NCBI GenBank assembly: GCA_023423495.1
Contig: JAFAFM010000109.1
Coordinates: 1-6,654, forward strand
Direction of reading: 5' to 3'
Origin: Armatimonadota bacterium
Lineage (GTDB): Bacteria > Armatimonadota > Fimbriimonadia > Fimbriimonadales > Fimbriimonadaceae
DNA length: 6,654 nt
The notes beneath the pieces were generated by a model, which worked only from the letters and a program-made list of their open reading frames with translations, was not told the DNA's origin and did no database searches. This document shows, piece after piece, positions 1 through 6,060 of this stretch. Each line of letters begins with the position of its first letter. Within the stretch, counting starts at the first letter, position 1. The position numbers and the translations under genes are program-made.

Positions 1-663
1 TCATTCGACAAAGCCAATCGAACATCGATTGGCACGACCCGAGGCTTCGGGATGGACGAGGGCCTCGAGATCATCAGCACAGTTGGCCGAAAACTTGGTG
101 TGCCGACGACAACCGATGTGCATCTCCCGGACCAGGCCGCGTCCGTCGCAGAGCAGATCGATCTTCTTCAGGTGCCCGCCTTTCTCTGTCGCCAGACGGA
201 TCTACTGGAAGCCTGTGCCGCCACGGGAAAGCCGGTTAATGTCAAGAAGGGCCAGTTTCTGGCACCGCAAGATACAAAGAACATTGTGGAGAAGCTCAAG
301 TCCTTCGAGGCTAATGGCATCATGTTGACGGAGCGCGGCACCACATTTGGCTACAACATGCTTGTGGTTGACATGCCGGGCCTTGAAATCATGCGCGGCT
401 TCGGTGTCCCGGTTTGCTTCGACGCCACGCACTCTGCACAGCGACCAGGAGCGGCTGGTTCAAGTAGCGGAGGAAATCGGGATCAGATTCCAGCTCTCGC
501 CCGTGCGGCCGTCGCCGTGGGAGTGGATGCCATCTTCATGGAAATTCACCCCGACCCCGAGAAGGCCTTGTCAGATGCCGCGACTCAATGGCCGCTTGCC
601 AAAGCTCGGGAACTGCTCAAGTCGCTGGTACGGATAGATGAGGCCCGAAGAGCCCATGCTTAA
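1..663 (+). CDS. kdsA: 3-deoxy-8-phosphooctulonate (Kdo-8-P) synthase, C-terminal part
   Basis: This is the 3' part of a gene whose start lies before the window; it is open from base 1, giving 220 visible residues, so by comparison with family length about 45-50 N-terminal residues are missing. KdsA condenses phosphoenolpyruvate with arabinose-5-phosphate in the cytoplasm, making the precursor of the Kdo sugar of lipopolysaccharide. Family motifs are plain: SFDKANR at the very start, TDVH, PAFLCRQTDLL, VNVKKGQFLAP, ERGTTFGYN, FDATHS, FMEIHPDPEKALSDA. The His of DATHS (visible residue 144), Glu of MEIHP (181) and Asp of LSDA (192) match the metal ligands known from the Aquifex enzyme. SDAATQ replaces the CDGPS motif typical of the metal-independent (E. 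coli) class, so a metal-dependent enzyme is inferred; the deciding N-terminal Cys is outside the window. The stop codon overlaps that of the convergent dsbD gene. Confidence 0.96.
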   Translation, partial: SFDKANRTSIGTTRGFGMDEGLEIISTVGRKLGVPTTTDVHLPDQAASVAEQIDLLQVPAFLCRQTDLLEACAATGKPVNVKKGQFLAPQDTKNIVEKLKSFEANGIMLTERGTTFGYNMLVVDMPGLEIMRGFGVPVCFDATHSAQRPGAAGSSSGGNRDQIPALARAAVAVGVDAIFMEIHPDPEKALSDAATQWPLAKARELLKSLVRIDEARRAHA

Positions 664-671
664 CGCTGGGC
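652..671. other. Small hairpin centred on the shared stop codons of kdsA and dsbD
   Basis: Bases 652-659 (GCCCATGC) pair with 665-671 (GCTGGGC), leaving one bulged T and a five-base loop. The loop includes part of the TTAA at 660-663 that supplies the TAA stop of both convergent genes. Neither side is followed by a T-run, so it is not a textbook intrinsic terminator; it could weakly stop or protect either transcript. It may be coincidence. Confidence 0.3.
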
Positions 672-2606
672 GACGGCTTTGACTCTGGACTTCCCTTCCT
701 GGATAAACTTGATGAACTCCTCAGCGTTGTCCGTGGAACCTGGGAACTGGCTTACTACTTCTCCCGAAGGTTTAACCACTACGTACACCGGCAAGGTCAC
801 GCTGCCCGTCAATGCTTGTTGCAGTTGCTGGTTGGACTTGTGAACCGATTCCTTGCCATCCGTAAATAGCTCCACCAGGACCATCTCTTCCAATTCTTGC
901 CGCACCTCGGGTCGCGGGAACATATTCTGCTCCATGTCCCGACAGTTGGTGCAGGTGTATCCGGTGAAGTTAATGAACACCGGTTTGCCGGATTCCTTGG
1001 CCACAGTGAGAGCTTCCTTAAAGTCTTCTCCCCAAGGCAAGATGCCCTGCTTGCGGTCTTCTTTGTTCTTATAGGGATATGGATCCGGAGGCAATAATGC
1101 ACCGATCTTCCCTAGGCTATATCCTTCTATGGCCGCTAAACAGAGGAAGCCAGCGACCAATGTTGCCAAGCCGAAACCTCGCCGCAACAAGCCGATCTTG
1201 ATATCGCTTGACTCTTTCGGCAGTTTTATCCAGCCTAGTAAGTACGCGGCTCCCATCGCTGCCAAGGTAAACCAAATTGCCAAAGCGACCGGCTTTGTCA
1301 ACAGGCCCCACTGGTAGACGACGTCGATGTTCGACAGGAACTTTACGGCGAATGCCAACTCGAAAAAGCCCATGAACACCTTCACCGTGTTCATCCAGGT
1401 GCCCGATTTCGGAAGTCGGCTGAGGAAGCTTGGGAACAGCGCAAGCAGAAAGAATGGGAAGGCGAAAGTCGTGCTGAAGACCAACATTCCGAGCAATGGT
1501 CGCCAAAGATCGCCCTTCGCCGCGGACACCAGGAGAGCACCAACGACAGGCACTGTACAGGTGAAGCTTGTCAGCGTGAAGGTGAGGCCCATCAGAACGG
1601 GTCCAATAATTCCACCCATTCGAGATTTGGAGTTCACCTTGTTCACGAGGCCGCTCGGTAGAGCGATTTCAAAAAGTCCGAAGAGCGATAGCGCAAGCGC
1701 TACGAAGATCAGGAACATGGCAAGGTTGACCCAGGCGTTGGTCGCAAGATCCTGGATTCCCGTTGCCCCGAATACAATCGTGACCAGTAAGCCGAGCCCG
1801 GTGAACGTGCCAATGATTCCTAAGCAGTAGGCGATTGCTCCGGCATAGTGCGTCTTTCGCTCTTCTCCCGGCTTCTTTTTGGAGAAGAAACTGACGGTGA
1901 CCGGGATCATTGGAAAAACGCACGGGAAGAGGAGCGCACCAAGACCTCCTACAAAGCAAAAGAGCAGATAAGCGCCTAAGGACATTTCGTCCAAGTTGTT
2001 TTGACCCGAGACAGGCTCGGCGGGCCCTGCCGGTGGCCCAGATTGGGCGGGTTGGTTCGGCACTCCCGTGAGCGCAGCAATTCGGGCCTCACGCGCTTCT
2101 CCGGACTGAACTTCGAACTCAACCGCGAGCTTCTGATCGATCCTCGGTATGTCGCAGAGACCTTTCTTACAGACTTGGTAGGTGTAAGTCAGATCGACTT
2201 TTTGCTTGCCGGAAGCACCCTCTTTTACGGTAACTGGGATCGAAAAGATGACTTCTTTCTCGTAGTATTCAACTTCGAGATTGTTAAAATTCTTGTCTAC
2301 CTTGGTGAGCGGTTTTGGAAGAACAAGCTCATGATTTTGTTCGACAAACGCGTGCTTTGCAAGCTTAATTTCGGTGCTTGTGGGAAAGGTATCGAGCGGA
2401 TTATCCGATTGGAAAACTTTGGTTCCGTAGAGATACCACGGATCATCGATTTTGACCTTAACAAGTATCCGACCCGACTCTCCAGCGCGAATGTCGGTTG
2501 GTTCGAAAGTCGCGGACCACTTTGCGTACTCTTTGCCCTGGCCAAACGCCAAACCGCAAAGCGACAGTAGCGCGGTCAACACGACAAGCAATCGAACTCT
2601 AACCAT
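660..2606 (-). CDS. dsbD: Thiol:disulfide interchange protein DsbD (transmembrane electron carrier)
   Basis: A 648-residue inner-membrane protein that by family knowledge passes electrons from cytoplasmic thioredoxin to periplasmic thiol partners. All three modules are visible. Residues 1-22 form a signal peptide (likely cut after LAFG). The N-terminal periplasmic domain follows, with a Cys146-x4-Cys151 pair (VCKKGLC). After a Pro/Gly-rich linker (about 183-203) come eight hydrophobic segments between about 211 and 493, with one Cys in FPCVFP (229) and one in TSFTCTVP (350), spaced about as in E. coli DsbD. The C-terminal thioredoxin-like domain has GYTCTNCRDME (Cys552, Cys555) and a likely cis-Pro at 606. 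Length and order are complete, so it is probably functional. It is the last gene of the leftward cluster, 54 nt after the glycosyltransferase; only a weak AAAGA lies before the ATG. The 54-nt gap shows no clear promoter or terminator. The periplasmic partner is not in the window. Confidence 0.95.
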   Translation of the reverse strand: MVRVRLLVVLTALLSLCGLAFGQGKEYAKWSATFEPTDIRAGESGRILVKVKIDDPWYLYGTKVFQSDNPLDTFPTSTEIKLAKHAFVEQNHELVLPKPLTKVDKNFNNLEVEYYEKEVIFSIPVTVKEGASGKQKVDLTYTYQVCKKGLCDIPRIDQKLAVEFEVQSGEAREARIAALTGVPNQPAQSGPPAGPAEPVSGQNNLDEMSLGAYLLFCFVGGLGALLFPCVFPMIPVTVSFFSKKKPGEERKTHYAGAIAYCLGIIGTFTGLGLLVTIVFGATGIQDLATNAWVNLAMFLIFVALALSLFGLFEIALPSGLVNKVNSKSRMGGIIGPVLMGLTFTLTSFTCTVPVVGALLVSAAKGDLWRPLLGMLVFSTTFAFPFFLLALFPSFLSRLPKSGTWMNTVKVFMGFFELAFAVKFLSNIDVVYQWGLLTKPVALAIWFTLAAMGAAYLLGWIKLPKESSDIKIGLLRRGFGLATLVAGFLCLAAIEGYSLGKIGALLPPDPYPYKNKEDRKQGILPWGEDFKEALTVAKESGKPVFINFTGYTCTNCRDMEQNMFPRPEVRQELEEMVLVELFTDGKESVHKSNQQLQQALTGSVTLPVYVVVKPSGEVVSQFPGSTDNAEEFIKFIQEGKSRVKAVAQR

Positions 2607-2660
2607 GATCTTTGTACGTTGTAAAGCTTTTCGCAGGATCCGAAGTTCCGGCCCCTGGGT

Positions 2661-3701
2661 CTAACCTTCCAAAACCCGTCTAAAAACTGCCTCGATCCGC
2701 TCCGCCATACGAGCAATCGTATATTCGGCACGCTGAACGCTTCGAGCCTGACTTCCCATTTTGGCTAACTCCGACTTCGATCCACTGAGTCTCGTTAGGA
2801 TGTCCGCCAGTTCTCGAGCGTTGCCCTTCTCGAACAACCAGCCCGTCTTGCCTGGTTCAACTACCTCTGGGATGCCTCCGGAGTTCGAAGCAACCACCGG
2901 TTTCCCAACCGCCATTGCCTCGAGGATTGAGTACGGAAAGGCTTCGTCCCACTTGCTTGGCACACAGACCAAATCCACTTCCGACATGGCTTTCGCCACA
3001 TCCGCGATGTGCCCACAAAAATGAACGCGCTCCTCGACTCCTGCTCGGGATGCCATCTGTTCCAACTTTTGGCGTTCCGGGCCTTCCCCATAAACATGGA
3101 CGTCCATTCTCGGTGCAAGTTTTGCGGCTTCCAGCAAAGTATCGACGCCTTTCTCTTCGACCAGGCGCCCAAACACACCTACTGTCAATCGTTCTTTGGC
3201 GTTAACGCTTCCTGTTGTCTCGGGTGGGTCTGGCACACCAGCTTTGGCAACCGACATCATTCGCTTCGGCACACCTGACTCCGCCAGTTTTCGCTCCACG
3301 GCCTCAGACACGGGGATGATGTGGTCATACAGGGAGCAGTACTTCTTCACCCGAGCGGGCTTCCATGGAAGCACCAAATGTCTGGTCATTACAAGCTTCG
3401 CTTGGCAGGAGCGCTTTAGGGCCACGGCAGGAACGATAAAGTCCGGGCTGAAGTGAATATGAGCAATGTCTGGTCGAAGCTGCTTGCCGACCCGATAAAA
3501 CGCGAGCAAGGTCCGCGGTGAATACTTGGCGCGATTTGATATGAGCACATCGCGGCGGGATTTGTGGTCCAACGGCGAGCCAGTTGGGCAAACCACCGTA
3601 ACCTCGTGGCCCAACGCTGTCAGACCCTCGTCGAGGTAGTGAACGTAACGCTCGATGCCTCCCCACTCGAACAACGAGCTCGCGACCTCGAGAACTTTCA
3701 T
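2661..3701 (-). CDS. GT4-type glycosyltransferase (GT-B fold)
   Basis: A 346-residue cytoplasmic or membrane-associated enzyme expected to transfer a sugar from a nucleotide-sugar donor to an unknown acceptor. The N-terminal acceptor half begins directly with a beta strand and the GGIERYV loop. The C-terminal donor half has the usual GVFGRLVEEKG strand-loop (Arg179, Lys184), VYGEGPE, and the EX7E motif in DEAFPYSILEAMAVGKPVV (Glu253 and Glu261), then SGGIPEVV and TGWLF. I chose the ATG at 3701, not the in-frame TTG at 3722, because the ATG overlaps the TGA of the preceding gene as ATGA and the protein then starts at the conserved strand; the TTG would add seven basic residues. Donor and acceptor cannot be read from the sequence. 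The company of kdsA and dsbD makes an envelope glycan, glycolipid or glycoprotein role possible, but this is inference. Confidence 0.9.
   Translation of the reverse strand: MKVLEVASSLFEWGGIERYVHYLDEGLTALGHEVTVVCPTGSPLDHKSRRDVLISNRAKYSPRTLLAFYRVGKQLRPDIAHIHFSPDFIVPAVALKRSCQAKLVMTRHLVLPWKPARVKKYCSLYDHIIPVSEAVERKLAESGVPKRMMSVAKAGVPDPPETTGSVNAKERLTVGVFGRLVEEKGVDTLLEAAKLAPRMDVHVYGEGPERQKLEQMASRAGVEERVHFCGHIADVAKAMSEVDLVCVPSKWDEAFPYSILEAMAVGKPVVASNSGGIPEVVEPGKTGWLFEKGNARELADILTRLSGSKSELAKMGSQARSVQRAEYTIARMAERIEAVFRRVLEG
3698..3701 (-). promoter_or_regulatory. ATGA stop/start overlap between esterase and glycosyltransferase
   Basis: The TGA of the esterase gene (3700-3698) and the ATG of the glycosyltransferase (3701-3699) share two bases. 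No well-spaced Shine-Dalgarno motif precedes the ATG, so translation of the second gene is probably coupled to termination of the first. This overlap is the main reason for choosing the start at 3701. Confidence 0.7.
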
Positions 3702-4591
3702 CCCATTTGTTCTACGAGCCAATTGCGATTCGCCATCACCATCTCTGGGTGCCAGTCATGCCCCCAGTCGTATTCCTTGAGCGCTTTTACCTTTGGCAAT
3801 GCATCGTAAACAGCTCGCACGGTCTCGGGACGGCAGGCCGGATCTTTTAATCCAAGGGACACGTGGGTGGGCACCTTACAACGTGTGGCTTGGTTCACCG
3901 TGTCGAAATAACTCAAAGTATTCAGGACCCGGGCTTCACCGAGCGGGATGCTTTCCATGAAATCTCGAAGCTCCTTGAGCGGGTATCGGTATACGGTCTG
4001 CGTGATCGTATGTGTGATCGAAGACAGAAAGGGCATGTCAGCGCAAACCGCACGGACGATCGGGGAATGTGCTCCCAGCCAAATCGCGATGCCGGCACCT
4101 TGGCTCATCCCCATCGCGCCTATCCGATCTTCGTCTACTTCGATCTGGGCTTGCAACACCCGCAAAGCAACGACCGCATCCTTGAACATTCGTCGAAAGA
4201 TCCACGTTTCCGGGTCATCGGCGCCTACGGCAAAGTAGCCTCGATCCACCTGATACTTCTCTTGATGAAAGGCATCATGGCCGTGGAAGTTCAAGCTCAT
4301 CGACACGAAGCCGTCCCGAGTGCCGTACTGGTTGGGCAGCAGTGATTCTCGACCATAGGGTGGAACCCACAAGAAACCGGGCAGCCTTCTGGCCCCTTCC
4401 GGCATGGCGATCCAGCCTTTCACCGGGCCGACAGAGCCCTGGAATTCAATCGTTTCAACTCGAAAGCCAGGAAGATCAAAATCGTTGGTCAAGCTGCGAT
4501 GGTAGTCGAGCTTGACTTCATTGGCTTCCGACAGGGTTCGAGCCCAGAAATCATCAAAATCTTCCGGAACATACGGAAGATGTGGATTCAT
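3698..4591 (-). CDS. Acetyl xylan esterase / cephalosporin-C deacetylase family (AXE1, CE7-like) alpha/beta hydrolase
   Basis: A 297-residue protein with no signal peptide, so probably cytoplasmic. The central block, from GYFAVGADDPETWIFRR (118-134) through VDEDRIGAMGMSQGAG (152-167), matches the layout of the AXE1 (carbohydrate esterase 7) family, whose members deacetylate xylo-oligosaccharides and other small acetylated compounds. The likely triad is Ser163 in GMSQG, Asp250 in LGLKDPACRPETV and His278 in WGHDWH. It differs from textbook CE7 enzymes: the RGQ motif that helps form the oxyanion hole is replaced by the region NFHGHD (101-106), and the His-Glu pair by His-Asp. The substrate may therefore differ, and 'acetylesterase' is a family label only. 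It overlaps both neighbours by ATGA junctions, so it is almost certainly co-transcribed with them. Confidence 0.85.
   Translation of the reverse strand: MNPHLPYVPEDFDDFWARTLSEANEVKLDYHRSLTNDFDLPGFRVETIEFQGSVGPVKGWIAMPEGARRLPGFLWVPPYGRESLLPNQYGTRDGFVSMSLNFHGHDAFHQEKYQVDRGYFAVGADDPETWIFRRMFKDAVVALRVLQAQIEVDEDRIGAMGMSQGAGIAIWLGAHSPIVRAVCADMPFLSSITHTITQTVYRYPLKELRDFMESIPLGEARVLNTLSYFDTVNQATRCKVPTHVSLGLKDPACRPETVRAVYDALPKVKALKEYDWGHDWHPEMVMANRNWLVEQMG
4588..4591 (-). promoter_or_regulatory. ATGA stop/start overlap between NIL-domain gene and esterase
   Basis: The TGA of the NIL-domain gene (4590-4588) overlaps the ATG of the esterase (4591-4589). This is the second junction of this type in the cluster and implies coupled translation and one shared mRNA. 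Confidence 0.7.
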
Positions 4592-4830
4592 GCACCGACG
4601 GCGCGTTGCATGGCTTCAACGTGGAGGCCCGTCGTCATCAGCCAAGCGGTGGCACGTTGAATGTCTTCGATGGGACCCTCAAACTCTAGCTGGACCCAAC
4701 CGAAATCTACGTCGATGTTTGCCTTCTTCAGCGTGATCTTGACGTTGGGAAAATCGCGGCTTAAGCGCCAAATCCATGGCTCGCCAACGCTGTCTTTGCC
4801 AGCCGTAATGTTAATGTCGACGGTCGTCAT
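4588..4830 (-). CDS. Small stand-alone NIL-domain protein
   Basis: An 80-residue protein that appears to be one NIL domain and nothing else. NIL is a ferredoxin-like fold best known as the C-terminal methionine-sensing domain of the MetN ABC-transporter ATPase, and is also found next to 4Fe-4S ferredoxin domains. The match is by pattern: a first strand (VDINITAG), then GEPWIWRLSRDFPNVKI, the ANIDVDFGWVQLEFEG strand-turn-strand with the FG-x-x-x-[LV] turn, and a closing helix and strand (IEDIQRATAWLMTTGLHVEAM). It has no cysteine, so it binds no Fe-S cluster itself, and no ATPase part. It probably binds a small molecule or a partner protein; methionine is only one possibility. It is the first gene of the leftward cluster; AGGA lies very close to the ATG (one base between), an unusually tight Shine-Dalgarno spacing. 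The start at 4830 is the only sensible one. Confidence 0.75.
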   Translation of the reverse strand: MTTVDINITAGKDSVGEPWIWRLSRDFPNVKITLKKANIDVDFGWVQLEFEGPIEDIQRATAWLMTTGLHVEAMQRAVGA

Positions 4831-4904
4831 ATCCTGTCGCCGGATTCTACCTTTGTGGGCCAGCCCGCTTAAGCAGTAGGGCGTTAGTATAATGCTATCA
4901 GGCC
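4831..4904. promoter_or_regulatory. Divergent intergenic region between the NIL-domain gene and leuA
   Basis: These 74 bp must hold the promoters for both directions. Rightward there is a perfect TATAAT at 4888-4893. Leftward, TATACT (complement of 4886-4891) overlaps it almost exactly, and a second candidate TAGAAT (complement of 4844-4849) lies nearer the NIL start. No good -35 box is seen for any of them. A GCTTAAGC palindrome at 4868-4875 sits about where the rightward -35 would be and could be a small operator. No attenuator or T-box-like structure could fit here. Confidence 0.6.
4888..4893 (+). promoter_or_regulatory. -10 box (TATAAT) of the leuA promoter
   Basis: The hexamer matches the sigma-70 consensus fully. 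Transcription would be expected to start about seven bases later, near 4900, only some 5 bases before the leuA ATG at 4905. The mRNA would then be leaderless or nearly so, and the AGG at 4900-4902 would be too near the 5' end to act as a normal ribosome binding site. Confidence 0.5.
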
Positions 4905-6053
4905 ATGAACAACAGAGTTTTAGTTTTCGACACCACCCTGCGGGATGGTGAGCAAAGTCCAGGTGTTCGACTGTCCGTGGCCGAAAAGATTGAAATTGGC
5001 CATGCTCTGGTGGACTTGGGTGTCGACATCATCGAAGCCGGATTTCCGATCAGTTCTCCGGGCGACTTCGAAAGCGTCAACACACTTTCCAAAGAGCTGA
5101 AAGGTGTCACTATCTGCGGCTTGACGAGGGCCCGCGAAAAGGACATCGACGTGGCCGCGGAAGCCCTTCAACCCGCCGAGCATCGGCGCATCCATACCGG
5201 CTTGGGCGTCAGTCAGAATCACCTTGAATTCAAGCTCCGAATGACGAAAGAACAGGCGCTCGAAATGGGCGTCCGGGCCGTGAAGCACGCCCGCCAATAC
5301 ACGGATGACATCGAGTACTTTATGGAAGACTCGGGCCGGGCTGAACCTGACTATGTTTACAAGGTCGTCGAAGAGGTCATTAAGGCGGGGGCAACAACCA
5401 TCAACGTGCCCGATACCACCGGCTACACCTATCCTAGCGAATACCACGATCTCATCAAGGGCATCATCGACAATGTGCCCAAATCCGATAAAGCGGTCTT
5501 CTCATGTCACTGCCACAACGACCTCGGCATGGCCACGGCCAATACCCTTGCCGGCGTCTTAGGTGGTGCGAGACAAGTCGAAGTCACTGTCAACGGAATT
5601 GGCGAAAGAGCAGGCAATACATCTTTGGAAGAAGTCGTTATGGCGCTCTACATCCGGCACGACAAGTTCGAATGCGAAACCGGTGTGGACTCTAAAAAGC
5701 TGCTTTCGATTTCCCGCATGGTTTCGAAATTGACCGGCATGGTGGTCCAACGAAACAAAGCGGTGGTCGGAGCGAACGCCTACGCTCACTCGAGTGGCAT
5801 TCACCAGGATGGCGTGTTGAAAGAGCGCTCCACGTACGAGATCATCGATCCCAACTTGGTTGGTGCAGACCGCAGCGAAATCGTGCTTACGGCTCGATCC
5901 GGTCGCCACGGGCTGAAGTTCCGACTCCACGAAATGGGCTTCGATTTCCCCGCCGATCGCTTTGAGCGTTTGTATGAGGAGTTCTTGAGAGTGGCCGATA
6001 CGAAACAAGAAGTTGGCGAAGAAGATCTTCGCCAACTTGTCACAACGGTGTGA
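4905..6053 (+). CDS. leuA: 2-isopropylmalate synthase (LeuA type), lacking the C-terminal regulatory domain
   Basis: A 382-residue cytoplasmic enzyme that should condense acetyl-CoA with 2-oxoisovalerate, the first step of leucine synthesis. The catalytic TIM barrel fills residues 1 to about 270: [13 protein letters not shown] (8-20, with Arg13 and metal ligand Asp14), [15 protein letters not shown], the [10 protein letters not shown] metal motif (His202, His204) and [15 protein letters not shown] (Asn238). Subdomain II follows with [12 protein letters not shown] (295-306) and YEI (311-313). The close likeness to E. coli LeuA throughout favours LeuA over homocitrate or citramalate synthase. 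The protein stops where LeuA normally continues into the LeuA dimer (leucine-sensing) domain, about 140 residues short of E. coli LeuA. The next gene converges 7 bp further on, so no separated remnant lies downstream. Leucine feedback inhibition is predicted to be absent or different. No leuB, leuC or leuD is in the window. A homocitrate-synthase-like activity cannot be excluded. Confidence 0.93.
   Translation: MNNRVLVFDTTLRDGEQSPGVRLSVAEKIEIGHALVDLGVDIIEAGFPISSPGDFESVNTLSKELKGVTICGLTRAREKDIDVAAEALQPAEHRRIHTGLGVSQNHLEFKLRMTKEQALEMGVRAVKHARQYTDDIEYFMEDSGRAEPDYVYKVVEEVIKAGATTINVPDTTGYTYPSEYHDLIKGIIDNVPKSDKAVFSCHCHNDLGMATANTLAGVLGGARQVEVTVNGIGERAGNTSLEEVVMALYIRHDKFECETGVDSKKLLSISRMVSKLTGMVVQRNKAVVGANAYAHSSGIHQDGVLKERSTYEIIDPNLVGADRSEIVLTARSGRHGLKFRLHEMGFDFPADRFERLYEEFLRVADTKQEVGEEDLRQLVTTV
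6010..6038 (-). terminator. 13-bp perfect hairpin in the 3' end of leuA, likely terminator of the convergent collagen-like gene
   Basis: Bases 6010-6022 (AAGTTGGCGAAGA) and 6026-6038 (TCTTCGCCAACTT) are perfect inverse complements around a three-base loop. Read leftward, the stem begins 23 nt after the collagen-like gene's stop and is followed by CTTGTTTCGTAT, a fairly T-rich tail, as in an intrinsic terminator. Read rightward, no T-run follows, and the hairpin falls within the last codons of leuA. The stem is only about half GC, so strength is uncertain. Confidence 0.55.
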
Positions 6054-6060
6054 TACAACC

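Noticed and set aside
1689..1702. TAGCGC-AA-GCGCTA inverted repeat in dsbD
   Set aside because: It falls in Ala/Leu codons of a membrane helix, has a 2-nt loop and no regulatory context; likely chance.
1327..1830. Rightward open frame of 167 codons opposite the membrane part of dsbD
   Set aside because: Antisense shadow; its Lys/Thr/Pro-rich composition reflects the complement of hydrophobic codons.
2001..2570. Rightward open frame of 189 codons opposite dsbD
   Set aside because: It lies wholly antisense to a complete, motif-bearing dsbD, resembles no family I know and has no domain pattern of its own.
2607..2660. Separate promoter or terminator in the gap between the glycosyltransferase and dsbD
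   Set aside because: Only a weak short stem (CCGGAACTTCGG) and an AAGCTT palindrome are present; no T-run, no convincing -10/-35 pair.
3863..4345. Rightward open frame of 160 codons opposite the esterase gene
   Set aside because: Antisense shadow of a gene with a recognisable catalytic triad; no independent support.
4860..4904. Leucine attenuator, T-box or riboswitch upstream of leuA
   Set aside because: The region is too short and the TATAAT lies too close to the ATG for any leader structure; no run of Leu codons is present.
4920..5447. Leftward open frame of 175 codons opposite leuA
   Set aside because: Antisense shadow of a highly conserved enzyme; no plausible family.
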